A stretch of DNA of 64,000 nucleotides from Rohdeia mirabilis (GTDB taxonomy: Bacteria > Planctomycetota > UBA1135 > GCA-002686595). The DNA is taken from NCBI GenBank assembly GCA_007750655.1, contig CP036290.1, positions 2,604,001 to 2,668,000 of the forward strand, in the 5' to 3' direction. Below the pieces are notes generated by a model. That model saw only the letters and a program-made list of their open reading frames with translations, searched no databases and was not told where the DNA came from. Every line of letters starts with the position of its first letter. Position 1 is the first letter of the stretch. Below are positions 26,236 through 34,768 of this stretch, one piece after another. Position numbers and translations under genes: made by a program.

Positions 26236-27315
26236 ATGGCCAAGGCACGCAGAACGCTCACCGGACGACTCCTCGCTGCCGCCGTCGGTCTCCTTCTCGC
26301 GGCCGCTCTCAGCGAAGGCCTGTGGCGTCTCGCGGAGCCGCCGCCCACGACCGCGCCGACCATCCGGGGCGCGGACGGAACGGAAGTGCCGCTGTCGCTC
26401 GTGGCCACCTACCTGGGCCGCAACGACGAGGATCGCGCACCCACGAGCCCCAGCTCGCGGTTGGCGCCGAACCTCGAGCTGCGCTTCTGCTACTCCGCCC
26501 TCGAGCGCCCGTGGCTGGACGCGGACGGCTGCGTGAGCGTGCGCACGAACTCGCTCGGTTTCCGCGACCTCGAGTTCGACGCGACGAAGCCTGCCGGACA
26601 GCGCCGCGTCCTGTGCGTGGGGGACTCCTTCACCTTCGGCAACGGCGTGCCGCTCGAGGACACCTGGGTGCAGCGCCTCGAAGGCCTGCTGGAGCAGCGC
26701 TGGGACGACGTCGAAGTCATCAACGGCGGTTTCGCGGCGGGGGACCATCGCACGGGCGGTTACGCCCCCTGGATCGCGTCCGACGGACTGGCGCTCGATC
26801 CGGACCTGGTCGTCATCGGCGTGTGTCTCAACGACCTCGGCGACGTGCCGATGGCGTTGACGCCACCGCCGCCCGAGGAGCGCTGGCTGGGCGGCATCAG
26901 TCACGTGCTCAACGCGCTCCAGGACCGTCGGCACAGACGCGAGTTCGAGGCCACGGCGCTCCCCGACGCGGGGGTCCTGCTCGACCTGGTCCCCGAACCC
27001 TGGAACGCCGCGCGCGCCGCGTTGACCACGCTGCGCGACCTGTGTGCCGAGCGCGACGTCGAGCTGCTCGTGGTGGTCTTCCCGATGTTCTTCCGACTCG
27101 AGGAGGACCGCTATCCGTTCCACGGACTCCACCGCGCGGTGACGGAGTTCTGCGGCACGGCGGGGATCGACTGCATCGACCTGTACCCGACCTTCGCCGG
27201 GCAACCGGACCGCCCGCTGTGGATCCACCCGACGGACCAACACGCGAACCCGATCGGCCAGGCGCTCATCGCCGAAGCGTTGCTCCCGCGTGTCGTGGGC
27301 GCACTCGAGCGCTGA
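26236..27315 (+). CDS. SGNH/GDSL-hydrolase family protein, membrane-anchored
   Basis: This 359-aa protein has an N-terminal transmembrane or signal segment (TLTGRLLAAAVGLLLAAALS). The SGNH domain then shows block I in VLCVGDSFTFGNGV (nucleophile Ser), block III in VVIGVCLNDLGDV (Asn) and block V in HPTDQHANPIGQA (Asp and His). Such proteins act as esterases or O-acyltransferases on glycans, like AlgX/AlgJ. The ATG at 26236 follows TAGCAT by seven bases, a possible -10 next to the start. Both flanking genes are on the other strand. A paralogous SGNH domain is present in the fusion at 27501. Confidence 0.82.
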   Translation: MAKARRTLTGRLLAAAVGLLLAAALSEGLWRLAEPPPTTAPTIRGADGTEVPLSLVATYLGRNDEDRAPTSPSSRLAPNLELRFCYSALERPWLDADGCVSVRTNSLGFRDLEFDATKPAGQRRVLCVGDSFTFGNGVPLEDTWVQRLEGLLEQRWDDVEVINGGFAAGDHRTGGYAPWIASDGLALDPDLVVIGVCLNDLGDVPMALTPPPPEERWLGGISHVLNALQDRRHRREFEATALPDAGVLLDLVPEPWNAARAALTTLRDLCAERDVELLVVVFPMFFRLEEDRYPFHGLHRAVTEFCGTAGIDCIDLYPTFAGQPDRPLWIHPTDQHANPIGQALIAEALLPRVVGALER

Positions 27316-27336
27316 CGTCGCGGCGGGCGGCCGCGC

Positions 27337-27480
27337 TCAGAAGTCGCCGTACTGGAAGTCGCCGCCGCCGCCGCTCGACAGGACGAAGTAGGCGACGACC
27401 GCGAGCACCACCAGGGCCGGCAGCAGGATCCACGGCCAGTTCTCGCGCAGGAAGGACGGCTCGTCGTCGGAATCGGACAT
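27337..27480 (-). CDS. Small single-span membrane protein, DUF5989-like
   Basis: This 47-aa protein reads MSDSDDEPSFLRENWPWILL and then one hydrophobic span with a Gly-rich end. It shares the acidic start and the S-F-x-R-E-N-W-x-W pattern with the 49-aa protein at 25988, so the two are paralogues. It lies 20 bases downstream of the SGNH/SxtJ/DUF5989 fusion gene on the same strand and is probably the last gene of that operon. A longer reading of the same frame upstream runs antisense-like through the fusion gene and was rejected. Function unknown. Confidence 0.72.
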   Translation of the reverse strand: MSDSDDEPSFLRENWPWILLPALVVLAVVAYFVLSSGGGGDFQYGDF

Positions 27481-27500
27481 GGTCGAAGTGGCGGTTCGGC

Positions 27501-29060
27501 TCAGAAGAGCGTGTAGACGAAGGGCGCGACGATCGGCGAGGAAGCGGCCACGATCAACAGGCTGCCCAGGCCGATCAGAACCACCAGCGTCGGCATCAGG
27601 TACCAGTGGCCCCGCGCGGCGAAGCTCGACAGCAGTTCGCCGATCGTGCCGAAGCGGTCGCGCAGGTGGTAGGCGACGAAGGTCAGCACGGCCACCACGA
27701 GCAGCACGAGGATCAGCGTGGCGCTCGCCGGCGGCAGCAGGCCGATCGCGGCCTTGCCACCGATCGCGATCGTCATGACGACCGCAACCATGGCACCGAC
27801 TCCGAGGAGGTCCGTGAGGAATGCGCCGCGCTTGGGCTGGGTCCCAAGGACGGCGGTGATGCCCGCGGTGATGGCGAGCCAGACGAGAGCGCGCCCCTTC
27901 CACGGCGAGCGGACGGGGACGGCGACGGCGCCGCGCGGCCCGCGATCACCCGTCTCCAGGCGGTCGGTCAGGTAGGCCGCCACGGCGCGCGCGACGACCT
28001 CGTTGCCGGTCGGGGTGAGGTGCCAGTCCTCGCGCCAGAACAGCCTCGACGTGGGATCCTGGGCGCGGTGGGCGCGCAGCGCGGTCGTGCCGTCGAGAGC
28101 CGCGACGCCGGCCTCGTCCGCCAGGCGCAGGAAACGTTCGATGGGGCGGTCGCAGTTCCAGTCGAGCCCGGCCAGCCCGCGCGACTCGTAGCGCACGCGC
28201 CAGTCGTCCTCGAACAGCGGCGCGGCCGGCACGGTCACCAGCAGCAGCTTCGAACCCACCGCGTCGGCAGCTGCGCGCAGGCGTTCGAGCGCCGCTCGCG
28301 TGTGCGTGTCGATCGCGGCATCCAGCTCGGGCGTGCCGGCGGTGGGCAGCAGCACGGCCAGCTCGGCATCGATCTCGCGCCCGTCCACCGTGATGCGCCG
28401 CGGCGGCGATCCACCGACAAGACCCAGCAGCGTGTGCCCGAGCGCGGTGTGCTCGAGCAGGCTCTTGGGCGCGACCCGTTCGACCGGCGGCTCGGGATCG
28501 GTCGCCGAGCGCACGGGGTCGATGCGCACCTTCGGGCGCGCACCGTCGCTCGAGTCGTAGGCCTCGCGCGTGTTCCAGTAGAGGTCGTTCTCGTAGGCGA
28601 ACAGCACCACGGCGCTGGGCGCGAGCGCCTCCGCGTGGGTCTCGAACCAACGCACGGCCTGGCCGGTGTCCCAGCCCAGGACGCCGGCGTTGACGGCCGC
28701 GAGCTCGAGGCCCTCCTCGTCCCAGGCGCGCTGCAGTCGCGCAGCGATCGTGTCGTGGGTGTCGGCGGCGGTTCCGAACACGAACGAGTCCCCGAGCAGG
28801 ACGACCGACGGCGCGGGCGCCTCCGGCCGGGCGCGCGGGGTGACGCGCGTGCCGAGCTCCGTCGTGGACCAGTGCGCGTCGAACTCCGCACCGTGCAGGC
28901 GTCCCGAGGCCGAGGGCCGGTTGCTCCAACCGACGACCTGGTCGTAGGCCACCGGTGCGACGGGAGGGCCGAGGCCGACGAGGCGCAGACCGCCTTCGAC
29001 CACGAGCAGGATCGTGAGCAGGGCGATCGCCCAGGCCAGAAGAGTCGCGACGAAGCGCAT
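27501..29060 (-). CDS. SGNH hydrolase - SxtJ - DUF5989 triple-domain membrane fusion
   Basis: This 519-aa protein starts with an N-terminal membrane anchor (residues 2-22). An SGNH domain follows with GDS at 90-92 (VVLLGDSFVFG), YEND for block III and EDWHLTPTGN with Asp345 and His347. Two or three spans at about 389-465 resemble SxtJ membrane proteins. The end, 469-519, matches a whole DUF5989 protein, with the typical SPIVAPFVYTLF finish. In most genomes these are separate small genes beside a carbamoyltransferase. The ATG overlaps the carbamoyltransferase stop as TGATG, so the two are translationally coupled. The likely role is handling the acyl or carbamoyl transfer to a glycan at the membrane; the reaction is not known. 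Confidence 0.85.
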   Translation of the reverse strand: MRFVATLLAWAIALLTILLVVEGGLRLVGLGPPVAPVAYDQVVGWSNRPSASGRLHGAEFDAHWSTTELGTRVTPRARPEAPAPSVVLLGDSFVFGTAADTHDTIAARLQRAWDEEGLELAAVNAGVLGWDTGQAVRWFETHAEALAPSAVVLFAYENDLYWNTREAYDSSDGARPKVRIDPVRSATDPEPPVERVAPKSLLEHTALGHTLLGLVGGSPPRRITVDGREIDAELAVLLPTAGTPELDAAIDTHTRAALERLRAAADAVGSKLLLVTVPAAPLFEDDWRVRYESRGLAGLDWNCDRPIERFLRLADEAGVAALDGTTALRAHRAQDPTSRLFWREDWHLTPTGNEVVARAVAAYLTDRLETGDRGPRGAVAVPVRSPWKGRALVWLAITAGITAVLGTQPKRGAFLTDLLGVGAMVAVVMTIAIGGKAAIGLLPPASATLILVLLVVAVLTFVAYHLRDRFGTIGELLSSFAARGHWYLMPTLVVLIGLGSLLIVAASSPIVAPFVYTLF

Positions 29061-30850
29061 CAGCTCACCATCTGGGCCACGGAGTCGCCGCGATGCCGCA
29101 GCTCGAAGGGCACGTCGTCGAGCAGGCGCTTGGCCGACGCTTCGACCAAGCAGTTGCCGACGGCCAGAACGTCCATGCCGGAGCGACTGAACGTGTTGAA
29201 GGCGTGGCTGGGGTGCTCGACGATCGGTTCGCCCTTCAGATTGAAGGACGTGTTCATCACGACCGGAACGCCCGTCATCTCGCCGAAGATCTCGATCAGG
29301 CGGTGGTAGTCGGGGCACGTCGCCTTGTGCACGGTCTGCAGGCGTCCGGACCCGTCGACGTGCGTGATCGCGGGCAGCACGTCGCGCTTGTCCTCGCGCA
29401 CCGGACACACGTAGAGCATGAAGCGTCCGGGCAGACTCTCGCGACCGGCTTCGTAGTCGAAGAAGTCGGTGGCGCGCTCTTCCAGCACCGAGGGCGCGAA
29501 GGGGCGGAAGGCCTCGCGGAACTTGATCTTGGCGTTGAGGCGCTCCTTCATCTCCATCCGCCGCGGATCGGCCAGGATCGAGCGCGAACCGAGCGCGCGC
29601 GGCCCCCACTCGAAGCGTCCGCGGAACCAGCCGACGACCTGGCCGTCGACCAATCGCTGGGCCACCGCTTGCAGGTAGTCCTCGTCGCTGTCGAAGTGGG
29701 TGTACGGGATGCCTTCGGAGTCGAGCCAGGCGCGCACCTGTGCATCGGTGTAGCCGCTGCCGAGGTAGGCGTGGTCGAGCGCGGGCAGGCGCTCTTCGCC
29801 GAACACGTGGTGACGGGCCCACAGTGCCGCACCGAGCGACGCGCCGTCGTCACCGGGTGCCGGGTTGATGTAGACGTCGTCGAACGGTCCGTCGCGCAGG
29901 ATCTTGAAGTTCGCGACCGAGTTCAGCGCGACACCGCCGGCCAGGCACAGGTACTTCGCGCCGGTCTCGCGCTTCAGGTGCGTGACCATCGCCAGCAGCA
30001 CCTCTTCGGTGACGCGCTGGATGCTGGCCGCCATGTCGCAGTAGAACTCGTCGAGGTCCTTGTCGCCGCGCGCGGGATCGCGCGGCGGGCGCCCGAAGTG
30101 GTCGGCGAAGGCTTTCGTCAGCGTCTCGCGCGGGCTGCGGTGGTAGGCGAAGTAGCGCATGTCGTGCCACAGTCCGCCGTCCTCGCCGATGCGCACCAGT
30201 TGCTTGATCCGATCGGTGTAGCGCGGCACGCCGTAGGGATGCATCCCCATCAACTTGTACTCGCCCTCGTTGATCTCGAAGCCGCAGTAGGCGGTGAAGG
30301 CCGAGTACAGGAGTCCGAGCGAGTGGGGGAAGCGCATCTCGCGCGCGATCTCGATCCGCTTCCCGCGACCGACGCCGAGAGTGGCCGTGCTCCACTCACC
30401 GGCGCCGTCCACCGTCAGGATCGCAGCCTCGTCGAAGGGCGACGTGAAGAAGGCCGAGGCCGCGTGCGACATGTGGTGGTCGCTGAACAGCACCTTGTTC
30501 GCCGGCAGCTCCAGTTCGCGGCGAATGGTCGACTTGACCCACAGCTTCTCGCCCAGCCAGCGGTGCATCGCGTGGCGGAAGACGCCCGACGAGCGCGGGA
30601 ACGTGGCGACGGAGGTGAGCAGGATCCGCTCGAGCTTGTGCAGCGGCTTCTCGTAGAAGACCGCGGCGTCGAGGTCGCGCTGCCGCAGTCCCGCCGTCTC
30701 GAGGGCGAAGCGCGTCGCCAGCGCGGGGAACCCGTTGTCGTGCTTGATGCGGCTGAACCGCTCCTCGGCCGACGCCGCCGCGATGCGGTCACCGGCGATC
30801 AGCGCCGCCGCCGCGTCGTGGTAGTGGAACGAGAGCCCCAGGATGTTCAT
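29060..30850 (-). CDS. O-carbamoyltransferase (NodU/CmcH family)
   Basis: This 596-aa enzyme uses carbamoyl phosphate and ATP to carbamoylate a hydroxyl group through a carbamoyl-adenylate. The N-terminal Kae1/ASKHA-type domain begins MNILGLSFHYHDAAAALIAG and carries the metal site in SDHHMSHAASAFF and the nucleotide signature ILTVDGAGEWSTA. The C-terminal domain has WGPRALGSRSILADPR, FRPFAPSVLEERA and VVMNTSFNLKGEPIV, all strong NodU/CmcH signatures. Length is typical. The ATG at 30850 is preceded by a C13 tract in the transcript. The gene lies between a small membrane protein and the SGNH fusion, so the target is probably an envelope glycan. Confidence 0.93.
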   Translation of the reverse strand: MNILGLSFHYHDAAAALIAGDRIAAASAEERFSRIKHDNGFPALATRFALETAGLRQRDLDAAVFYEKPLHKLERILLTSVATFPRSSGVFRHAMHRWLGEKLWVKSTIRRELELPANKVLFSDHHMSHAASAFFTSPFDEAAILTVDGAGEWSTATLGVGRGKRIEIAREMRFPHSLGLLYSAFTAYCGFEINEGEYKLMGMHPYGVPRYTDRIKQLVRIGEDGGLWHDMRYFAYHRSPRETLTKAFADHFGRPPRDPARGDKDLDEFYCDMAASIQRVTEEVLLAMVTHLKRETGAKYLCLAGGVALNSVANFKILRDGPFDDVYINPAPGDDGASLGAALWARHHVFGEERLPALDHAYLGSGYTDAQVRAWLDSEGIPYTHFDSDEDYLQAVAQRLVDGQVVGWFRGRFEWGPRALGSRSILADPRRMEMKERLNAKIKFREAFRPFAPSVLEERATDFFDYEAGRESLPGRFMLYVCPVREDKRDVLPAITHVDGSGRLQTVHKATCPDYHRLIEIFGEMTGVPVVMNTSFNLKGEPIVEHPSHAFNTFSRSGMDVLAVGNCLVEASAKRLLDDVPFELRHRGDSVAQMVS

Positions 30851-30895
30851 GTCGGGTTCCGGGTGCTCCGTCGGACGGGATGGGGGGAGGGCGGC

Positions 30896-30908
30896 GGGGG
30901 GGGGGGGG
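30896..30908. repeat. Homopolymeric G13 tract upstream of the carbamoyltransferase
   Basis: Thirteen consecutive G on the plus strand (C13 in the transcript) lie in the 85-base gap between the 89-aa membrane-protein gene and the carbamoyltransferase start, 45 bases before the ATG. It is the longest homopolymer I noticed in the window. Confidence 0.9.
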
Positions 30909-30935
30909 ACGGCGCGGACGGTGGGCCGACGCGGA

Positions 30936-31205
30936 TCAGCTCTGCCGACGCGCCCGGCGCAGGGCCTCGACCCGGTCGAACGGCGCGGACGACGGCGTCG
31001 TGTCGAGCGATCCGGCTCCATCGCCCGTCCAGGGCTGCCAGGCGCTGTCGTCGGGGCCGCGGCGCAGACCGAGAGGGTCGCGGAACAGGCGCGCGACCAG
31101 GGCGAGGGGGCCCAGGACGAGGAAGTAGACCAGCGTGAGGACGACGCTCGCGATGGCCTCGCCGAAGCGCTCGACGAAGGCTGTGAATGAGGGGGGGAGC
31201 GACAC
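30936..31205 (-). CDS. Small membrane protein of the carbamoyltransferase cluster
   Basis: This 89-aa protein starts at GTG 31205 and reads VSLPPSFTAFVERFGEAIAS, followed by one strong membrane segment (VVLTLVYFLVLGPLALVARL) and then a polar tail with RDPLGLRRGP. The pattern of a single span ending in FVLGPxALxARLF-DPL-L is, to my knowledge, common in small proteins next to carbamoyltransferase/SxtJ/DUF5989 genes. It is first in the minus-strand operon. A candidate promoter with a 17-base spacer lies right before the GTG. Function unknown. Confidence 0.7.
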   Translation of the reverse strand: MSLPPSFTAFVERFGEAIASVVLTLVYFLVLGPLALVARLFRDPLGLRRGPDDSAWQPWTGDGAGSLDTTPSSAPFDRVEALRRARRQS

Positions 31206-31214
31206 GTCGAATGG

Positions 31215-31243
31215 AATGTACCCCGCTCTGGGGGTCTTTCCAA
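31215..31243 (-). promoter_or_regulatory. Candidate sigma70-type promoter for the carbamoyltransferase operon
   Basis: On the minus strand TTGGAA (31243-31238) and TACATT (31220-31215) are separated by 17 bases. The -10 ends nine bases before the GTG at 31205, so transcription would start at or within a couple of bases of the start codon, giving a leaderless or near-leaderless mRNA. The region is locally less GC-rich than its surroundings. Confidence 0.4.
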
Positions 31244-31328
31244 CGGGTCCCGGCGAGCCTCCGGCCCAGCCCCGGACGGTCGCACGCCGTACAGTTCGCT
31301 CGAGGCCCTCGAGACGGAGGGACCACCC

Positions 31329-33047
31329 ATGTGGATCGCCCGCTCCCGCCACCTGATCGCACCGCTCGTCCTCGTGCTGGTCGCCGCGTGCCTGTGGCGC
31401 GGAACCTGGTCCGCCGGCTGGATCTCGGAGGACGCGGCGGTGGTGCGGCACCTCGGCCAGCACGGTGGACTGGGCGACTGGTTCGACAGCCAGTACGGCA
31501 TGCGCTCGATCCTCTTCTGGCGCCCGCTGGTCTCCACGACGCTGGCGTTGCAGCTCGACCTGTTCGGCCCGGACCCCACGGCGCTGCGACTGTTCAACGC
31601 GCTCTGCCACCTCGGCGGAGCGCTGGTCCTGATGCGGCTCGCGCGGGCGCTCGGTTGCGGCGCCTGGGCGAGCCTCGTCGCGGGCCTCCTGGCCCTGACC
31701 TTCCCGCACCAGGGTGGGACGGTCACGTGGATCGTGGGGCGCGTGGACGCGCTGTGCTGGCCGCTGGTGGTGGGAGCCGGACTGTGCGTGGCCCGCGGTC
31801 GCCCCAGGCTCGCGTTCCTGTGCGCCTTCGCCGCCGTCGCGACCAAGGAGATGGGGGTGGCGGCCGCCCCCCTGGCCGTGGCGATCGCGCTGTGGTCGGG
31901 CGTCGATTCCGAGCGCCTCGCGGGCCTGCGCAAGGCGGCGCTGTGGGCGGTCCTCGGCACGGTGGTGGCGCTCGTCTGGCGCGCGTTCGCACTGGGCGAG
32001 GTGATCGGCGGCTATCCCGGCGAGAAGGACTACAGCGACCCGCTCGGCAATCTGGTGGACGGCTTCCTGGTGCTCGGACCGATCGCGTTCTCGCTGCCCT
32101 TCGCGATCGGGTTGGGTCTCGGAGCGCACGTCCTGCGCGGCGGGTCGATCAAGATCGGCGCCGCCGCCTCGGCCGCCGCGCTGGTGCCGCTCATCCCGCT
32201 GCTGCGGACGGGCGTCCAGCCGGAGCACCTGCGCTGGCTGCTCGTCCCCGACGGACTGCTGTGCCTGGCCTGGGCCGGCTGCAGCGCGCGCGCCCCGTGG
32301 TTGCGTGAACCCGTGCGCGCCGTGCCGATGGGCGTGCTGCTGGCCGGTAGCCTGTTCCTGGTCGGTACGCGCTACGCGCAGGCGCGCACGAGCGTGGTGA
32401 CGTGGGCCGCGGCGGCCGACCAGGTGGAAGCGTTCGTCGCTCCGCTCGCGACGCTCTCGCGGACGGGCGATCCGAACGGGATGCCGTTGCTCGCGCTCGA
32501 CGTCCCCAGGCTCGACGCCACGAACACGGCCTACACGCTGCACCTCGGTCTTCCGGAGCACTTCCGTCCGCCGCTGGCGCCGCTCGGCCGGGCCATCTGG
32601 CCCTGGCGGCCGGTCTACGGCAACCTGCGACTCGACCCGCCCGGGAGCGCCGTCGACGGCGTGTTCGACCCGAGCCGGAGCCCGGGCACGCTCGTGGTCG
32701 ACGGGCCCCGCGAACTCGGCATCCAAGGCATCGACACGCACGGAACGCACTGGAAGGTGGCGGGCGAAGGACTGTCGATCGTGCTCGCGACCGAACTCGG
32801 CTACGAACTGGCTCCGCTGCCGGCGCCGAGCGCGGACCCCGGGGGCTACACGCTCGAGGCGCTGCTCGGAGCGGCGGGGGCCACCGAACTGTGGCGCACG
32901 CTCGCGTTCGTCTCGGACTTCGGCTCGCGTCGTGCCCTCTTCACCTTCGTGACGCGCGACGGTCGTTCGAGCCACTGGATCGACCTGCGCTGGGACGACG
33001 CCACCGTCGCGGCCCTCGTGGACGAGCTCACGAAGGGCGCGCGTTAG
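31329..33047 (+). CDS. Multi-span membrane protein, GT39/PMT-like
   Basis: This 572-aa protein has an N-terminal span, then WISEDAAVVRHL, which places acidic residues in the first external loop as in PMT/ArnT glycosyltransferases, then LFWRPLVSTTLALQLDLFGP and IVGRVDALCWPLVV. About nine or ten spans end near residue 350. The last 200 residues form a soluble beta-rich domain. Such proteins use polyprenyl-phosphate sugars as donors on the outer face of the membrane. The family link rests on general pattern rather than a unique motif; a Wzy-type polymerase is a less likely alternative. It diverges from the carbamoyltransferase operon. Confidence 0.65.
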   Translation: MWIARSRHLIAPLVLVLVAACLWRGTWSAGWISEDAAVVRHLGQHGGLGDWFDSQYGMRSILFWRPLVSTTLALQLDLFGPDPTALRLFNALCHLGGALVLMRLARALGCGAWASLVAGLLALTFPHQGGTVTWIVGRVDALCWPLVVGAGLCVARGRPRLAFLCAFAAVATKEMGVAAAPLAVAIALWSGVDSERLAGLRKAALWAVLGTVVALVWRAFALGEVIGGYPGEKDYSDPLGNLVDGFLVLGPIAFSLPFAIGLGLGAHVLRGGSIKIGAAASAAALVPLIPLLRTGVQPEHLRWLLVPDGLLCLAWAGCSARAPWLREPVRAVPMGVLLAGSLFLVGTRYAQARTSVVTWAAAADQVEAFVAPLATLSRTGDPNGMPLLALDVPRLDATNTAYTLHLGLPEHFRPPLAPLGRAIWPWRPVYGNLRLDPPGSAVDGVFDPSRSPGTLVVDGPRELGIQGIDTHGTHWKVAGEGLSIVLATELGYELAPLPAPSADPGGYTLEALLGAAGATELWRTLAFVSDFGSRRALFTFVTRDGRSSHWIDLRWDDATVAALVDELTKGAR

Positions 33048-33089
33048 GGCCCTGGGAGGAGCGCGCCCCGGACGCGTCGCCCGCGCGCT

Positions 33090-34457
33090 TCACTCGATCA
33101 CGAGCGTGCCGCGCAACAGCTCCGAGACGGCGTTCGAGTAGTCCAGCTGGCCGTTCTCGTTCTCGTCGCGCCACACGTCGAGGTCGACCTCGGCTCCCGG
33201 CTCCAGCGTGTTGAGGTACAGCGCCAGGATCTGCGGCGAGCGGGGCACCACGACCTGGCGACCCTTCGCCTGGAAGGACTCGATCAGATCGCCCTGGCGC
33301 AGACCGAGACGTTCTGCAGGTCCGCCGGGACGGATCTCCTCGATCCAGGTGAAGTAGCGGCGGTAGCGGCGGTCGGACATGAGGCTGGTCCGCCCCTTGA
33401 AGCCGGCGCGGTCGAAGACCAGACCTTCGTCGCGCTCCCAACCTCGCAGTTCGATCACGCGGTCGCGTCCGTCGCGGCGCACGACGAAGCGCACGGGAAC
33501 CTCGGGGGTCAGCTCGGCCCGCGCGAGCACGAACGCATCGGCCGACTGGAAGCGCCGCTCGCCCCATCCGGTCAAGAGGTCACCCACCTCGAAACCTCCG
33601 CGCGCCGCCGGTCCACCGGGCGTGACCGACGTGACGCGGAACGCGACCGTCTCGTCACCGTTCGCGCTCCCGCCGACGGCGACCGCGGACTTGGAGTCCA
33701 CGTCGAAGCCGTACCAGGAAGCCGCGCGCGAGGGCGCCAGCAGGCTCTCCTCGATGACTTCCTGGATGCGGTCGACCGGGATGGCGAAGCCGATGTTCTC
33801 GGCCTGGCGGTTCACCACCGTGTTGATCCCGATCAACTGCCCGTAGATGTTGAGCAACGGGCCGCCCGAGTTGCCCGGATTGATCGAGGCGTCGGTCTGG
33901 ATGAGGTTCGAGAAGCGCAGGCCCTGGCCCTCGATCGTGATGTCCCGGTGCAGGCCGGAGATGATCCCGCGGCTGACGGTCAGCGTCTGGCCGTAGGGAT
34001 TGCCGATCGCGATCACGGGCTCGGCGACCATCAGGTCGGAACTCGTGCCGAGCGTCACGGTGGCGAAGACCGTGCCCGGCGGCGCGTCGATCTTCAGCAG
34101 CGCGAGGTCCTCCTCGGCCACCGAGTTCACGAGGCGCGCCGTGAACTCGACCGGCGGTTGGCCGGCGATCGGTTCGAGGCTGACCTTGATCGAGGTGGCG
34201 CCGTTGACCACGTGGAAGTTCGTGACGACCCACCCGTCGTCGTAGATCACCGCGCCCGATCCACCGCTCGTGGCGATGCGCGTCTGGCCGAACATGTCGA
34301 CCTGCGGAACCTCGGCCTGGATCGAGACGACCGCGGGACGGACCGCGCGCGTGACGAGCACCTCGGGCGTCAGTCGCAGGGACAGGTCCTCCGAGACGTT
34401 GTTCCCCGTGGACGGCGTGAGTTGGGCGAGGAAGGCGAGAGCGAGGGCGGTGAGCAT
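33090..34457 (-). CDS. HtrA/DegP-type serine protease with two PDZ-like domains and an EF-hand-like loop
   Basis: This 455-aa exported protease has a short hydrophobic signal region (MLTALALAFLAQLTPSTG). The trypsin-like domain has the triad His82 (VVTNFHVV), Asp117 (EDLALLKID) and Ser197 (INPGNSGGPLL). Two C-terminal PDZ-like regions follow (TPGGPAARGGFEVGDLL and RPGGPAERLGLRQGDLI). The second is interrupted near residue 431 by DENENGQLDYSN, which looks like a dockerin/EF-hand calcium loop. It probably degrades misfolded envelope proteins. The gene is convergent with the GT39-like gene. The 587 bases upstream hold no gene. Confidence 0.9.
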   Translation of the reverse strand: MLTALALAFLAQLTPSTGNNVSEDLSLRLTPEVLVTRAVRPAVVSIQAEVPQVDMFGQTRIATSGGSGAVIYDDGWVVTNFHVVNGATSIKVSLEPIAGQPPVEFTARLVNSVAEEDLALLKIDAPPGTVFATVTLGTSSDLMVAEPVIAIGNPYGQTLTVSRGIISGLHRDITIEGQGLRFSNLIQTDASINPGNSGGPLLNIYGQLIGINTVVNRQAENIGFAIPVDRIQEVIEESLLAPSRAASWYGFDVDSKSAVAVGGSANGDETVAFRVTSVTPGGPAARGGFEVGDLLTGWGERRFQSADAFVLARAELTPEVPVRFVVRRDGRDRVIELRGWERDEGLVFDRAGFKGRTSLMSDRRYRRYFTWIEEIRPGGPAERLGLRQGDLIESFQAKGRQVVVPRSPQILALYLNTLEPGAEVDLDVWRDENENGQLDYSNAVSELLRGTLVIE

Positions 34458-34688
34458 GGAACGTGTGGTTCGGGTCGATGCGGATCGCACGAGGGTACGC
34501 AGCCGCGCCCGCAGACGTTGGGTCCGCTCGTACGCGCCCGGACCCCTGCGGTCCATCGGCCGCTGGTCGCCCCGGCCCGCCGCCGCTCGACGTCGGACCC
34601 GGTGGCGAGCGCGGCCGGGCGGACGCTCGACGTTCGCTCCCGGGCTGCTCACGGACGCAGCGGTCCACGCGCCCGCTCCGCGGTCCAT

Positions 34689-34768
34689 CGGATCCGTGCT
34701 GCCTCGGATCTGTTTCGCCTCGGATCCGTGTCCCCTCGGATCCGTGTCCCCTCGAATCCGTGTCGCCT
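34689..34768. repeat. Five 16-bp tandem repeats in a non-coding region
   Basis: Five units based on CGGATCCGTGTCCCCT follow each other without gaps; the third and fourth are identical and the others differ at one to four positions. Unlike most arrays in the window the unit is not a multiple of three, which fits its non-coding place. Confidence 0.88.

Noticed and set aside
33060-33089. Hairpin between the convergent GT39-like and HtrA genes as a terminator
   Set aside because: The stem is only 7 bp with a 16-base loop and no T-run; it is expected by chance in such GC-rich sequence.
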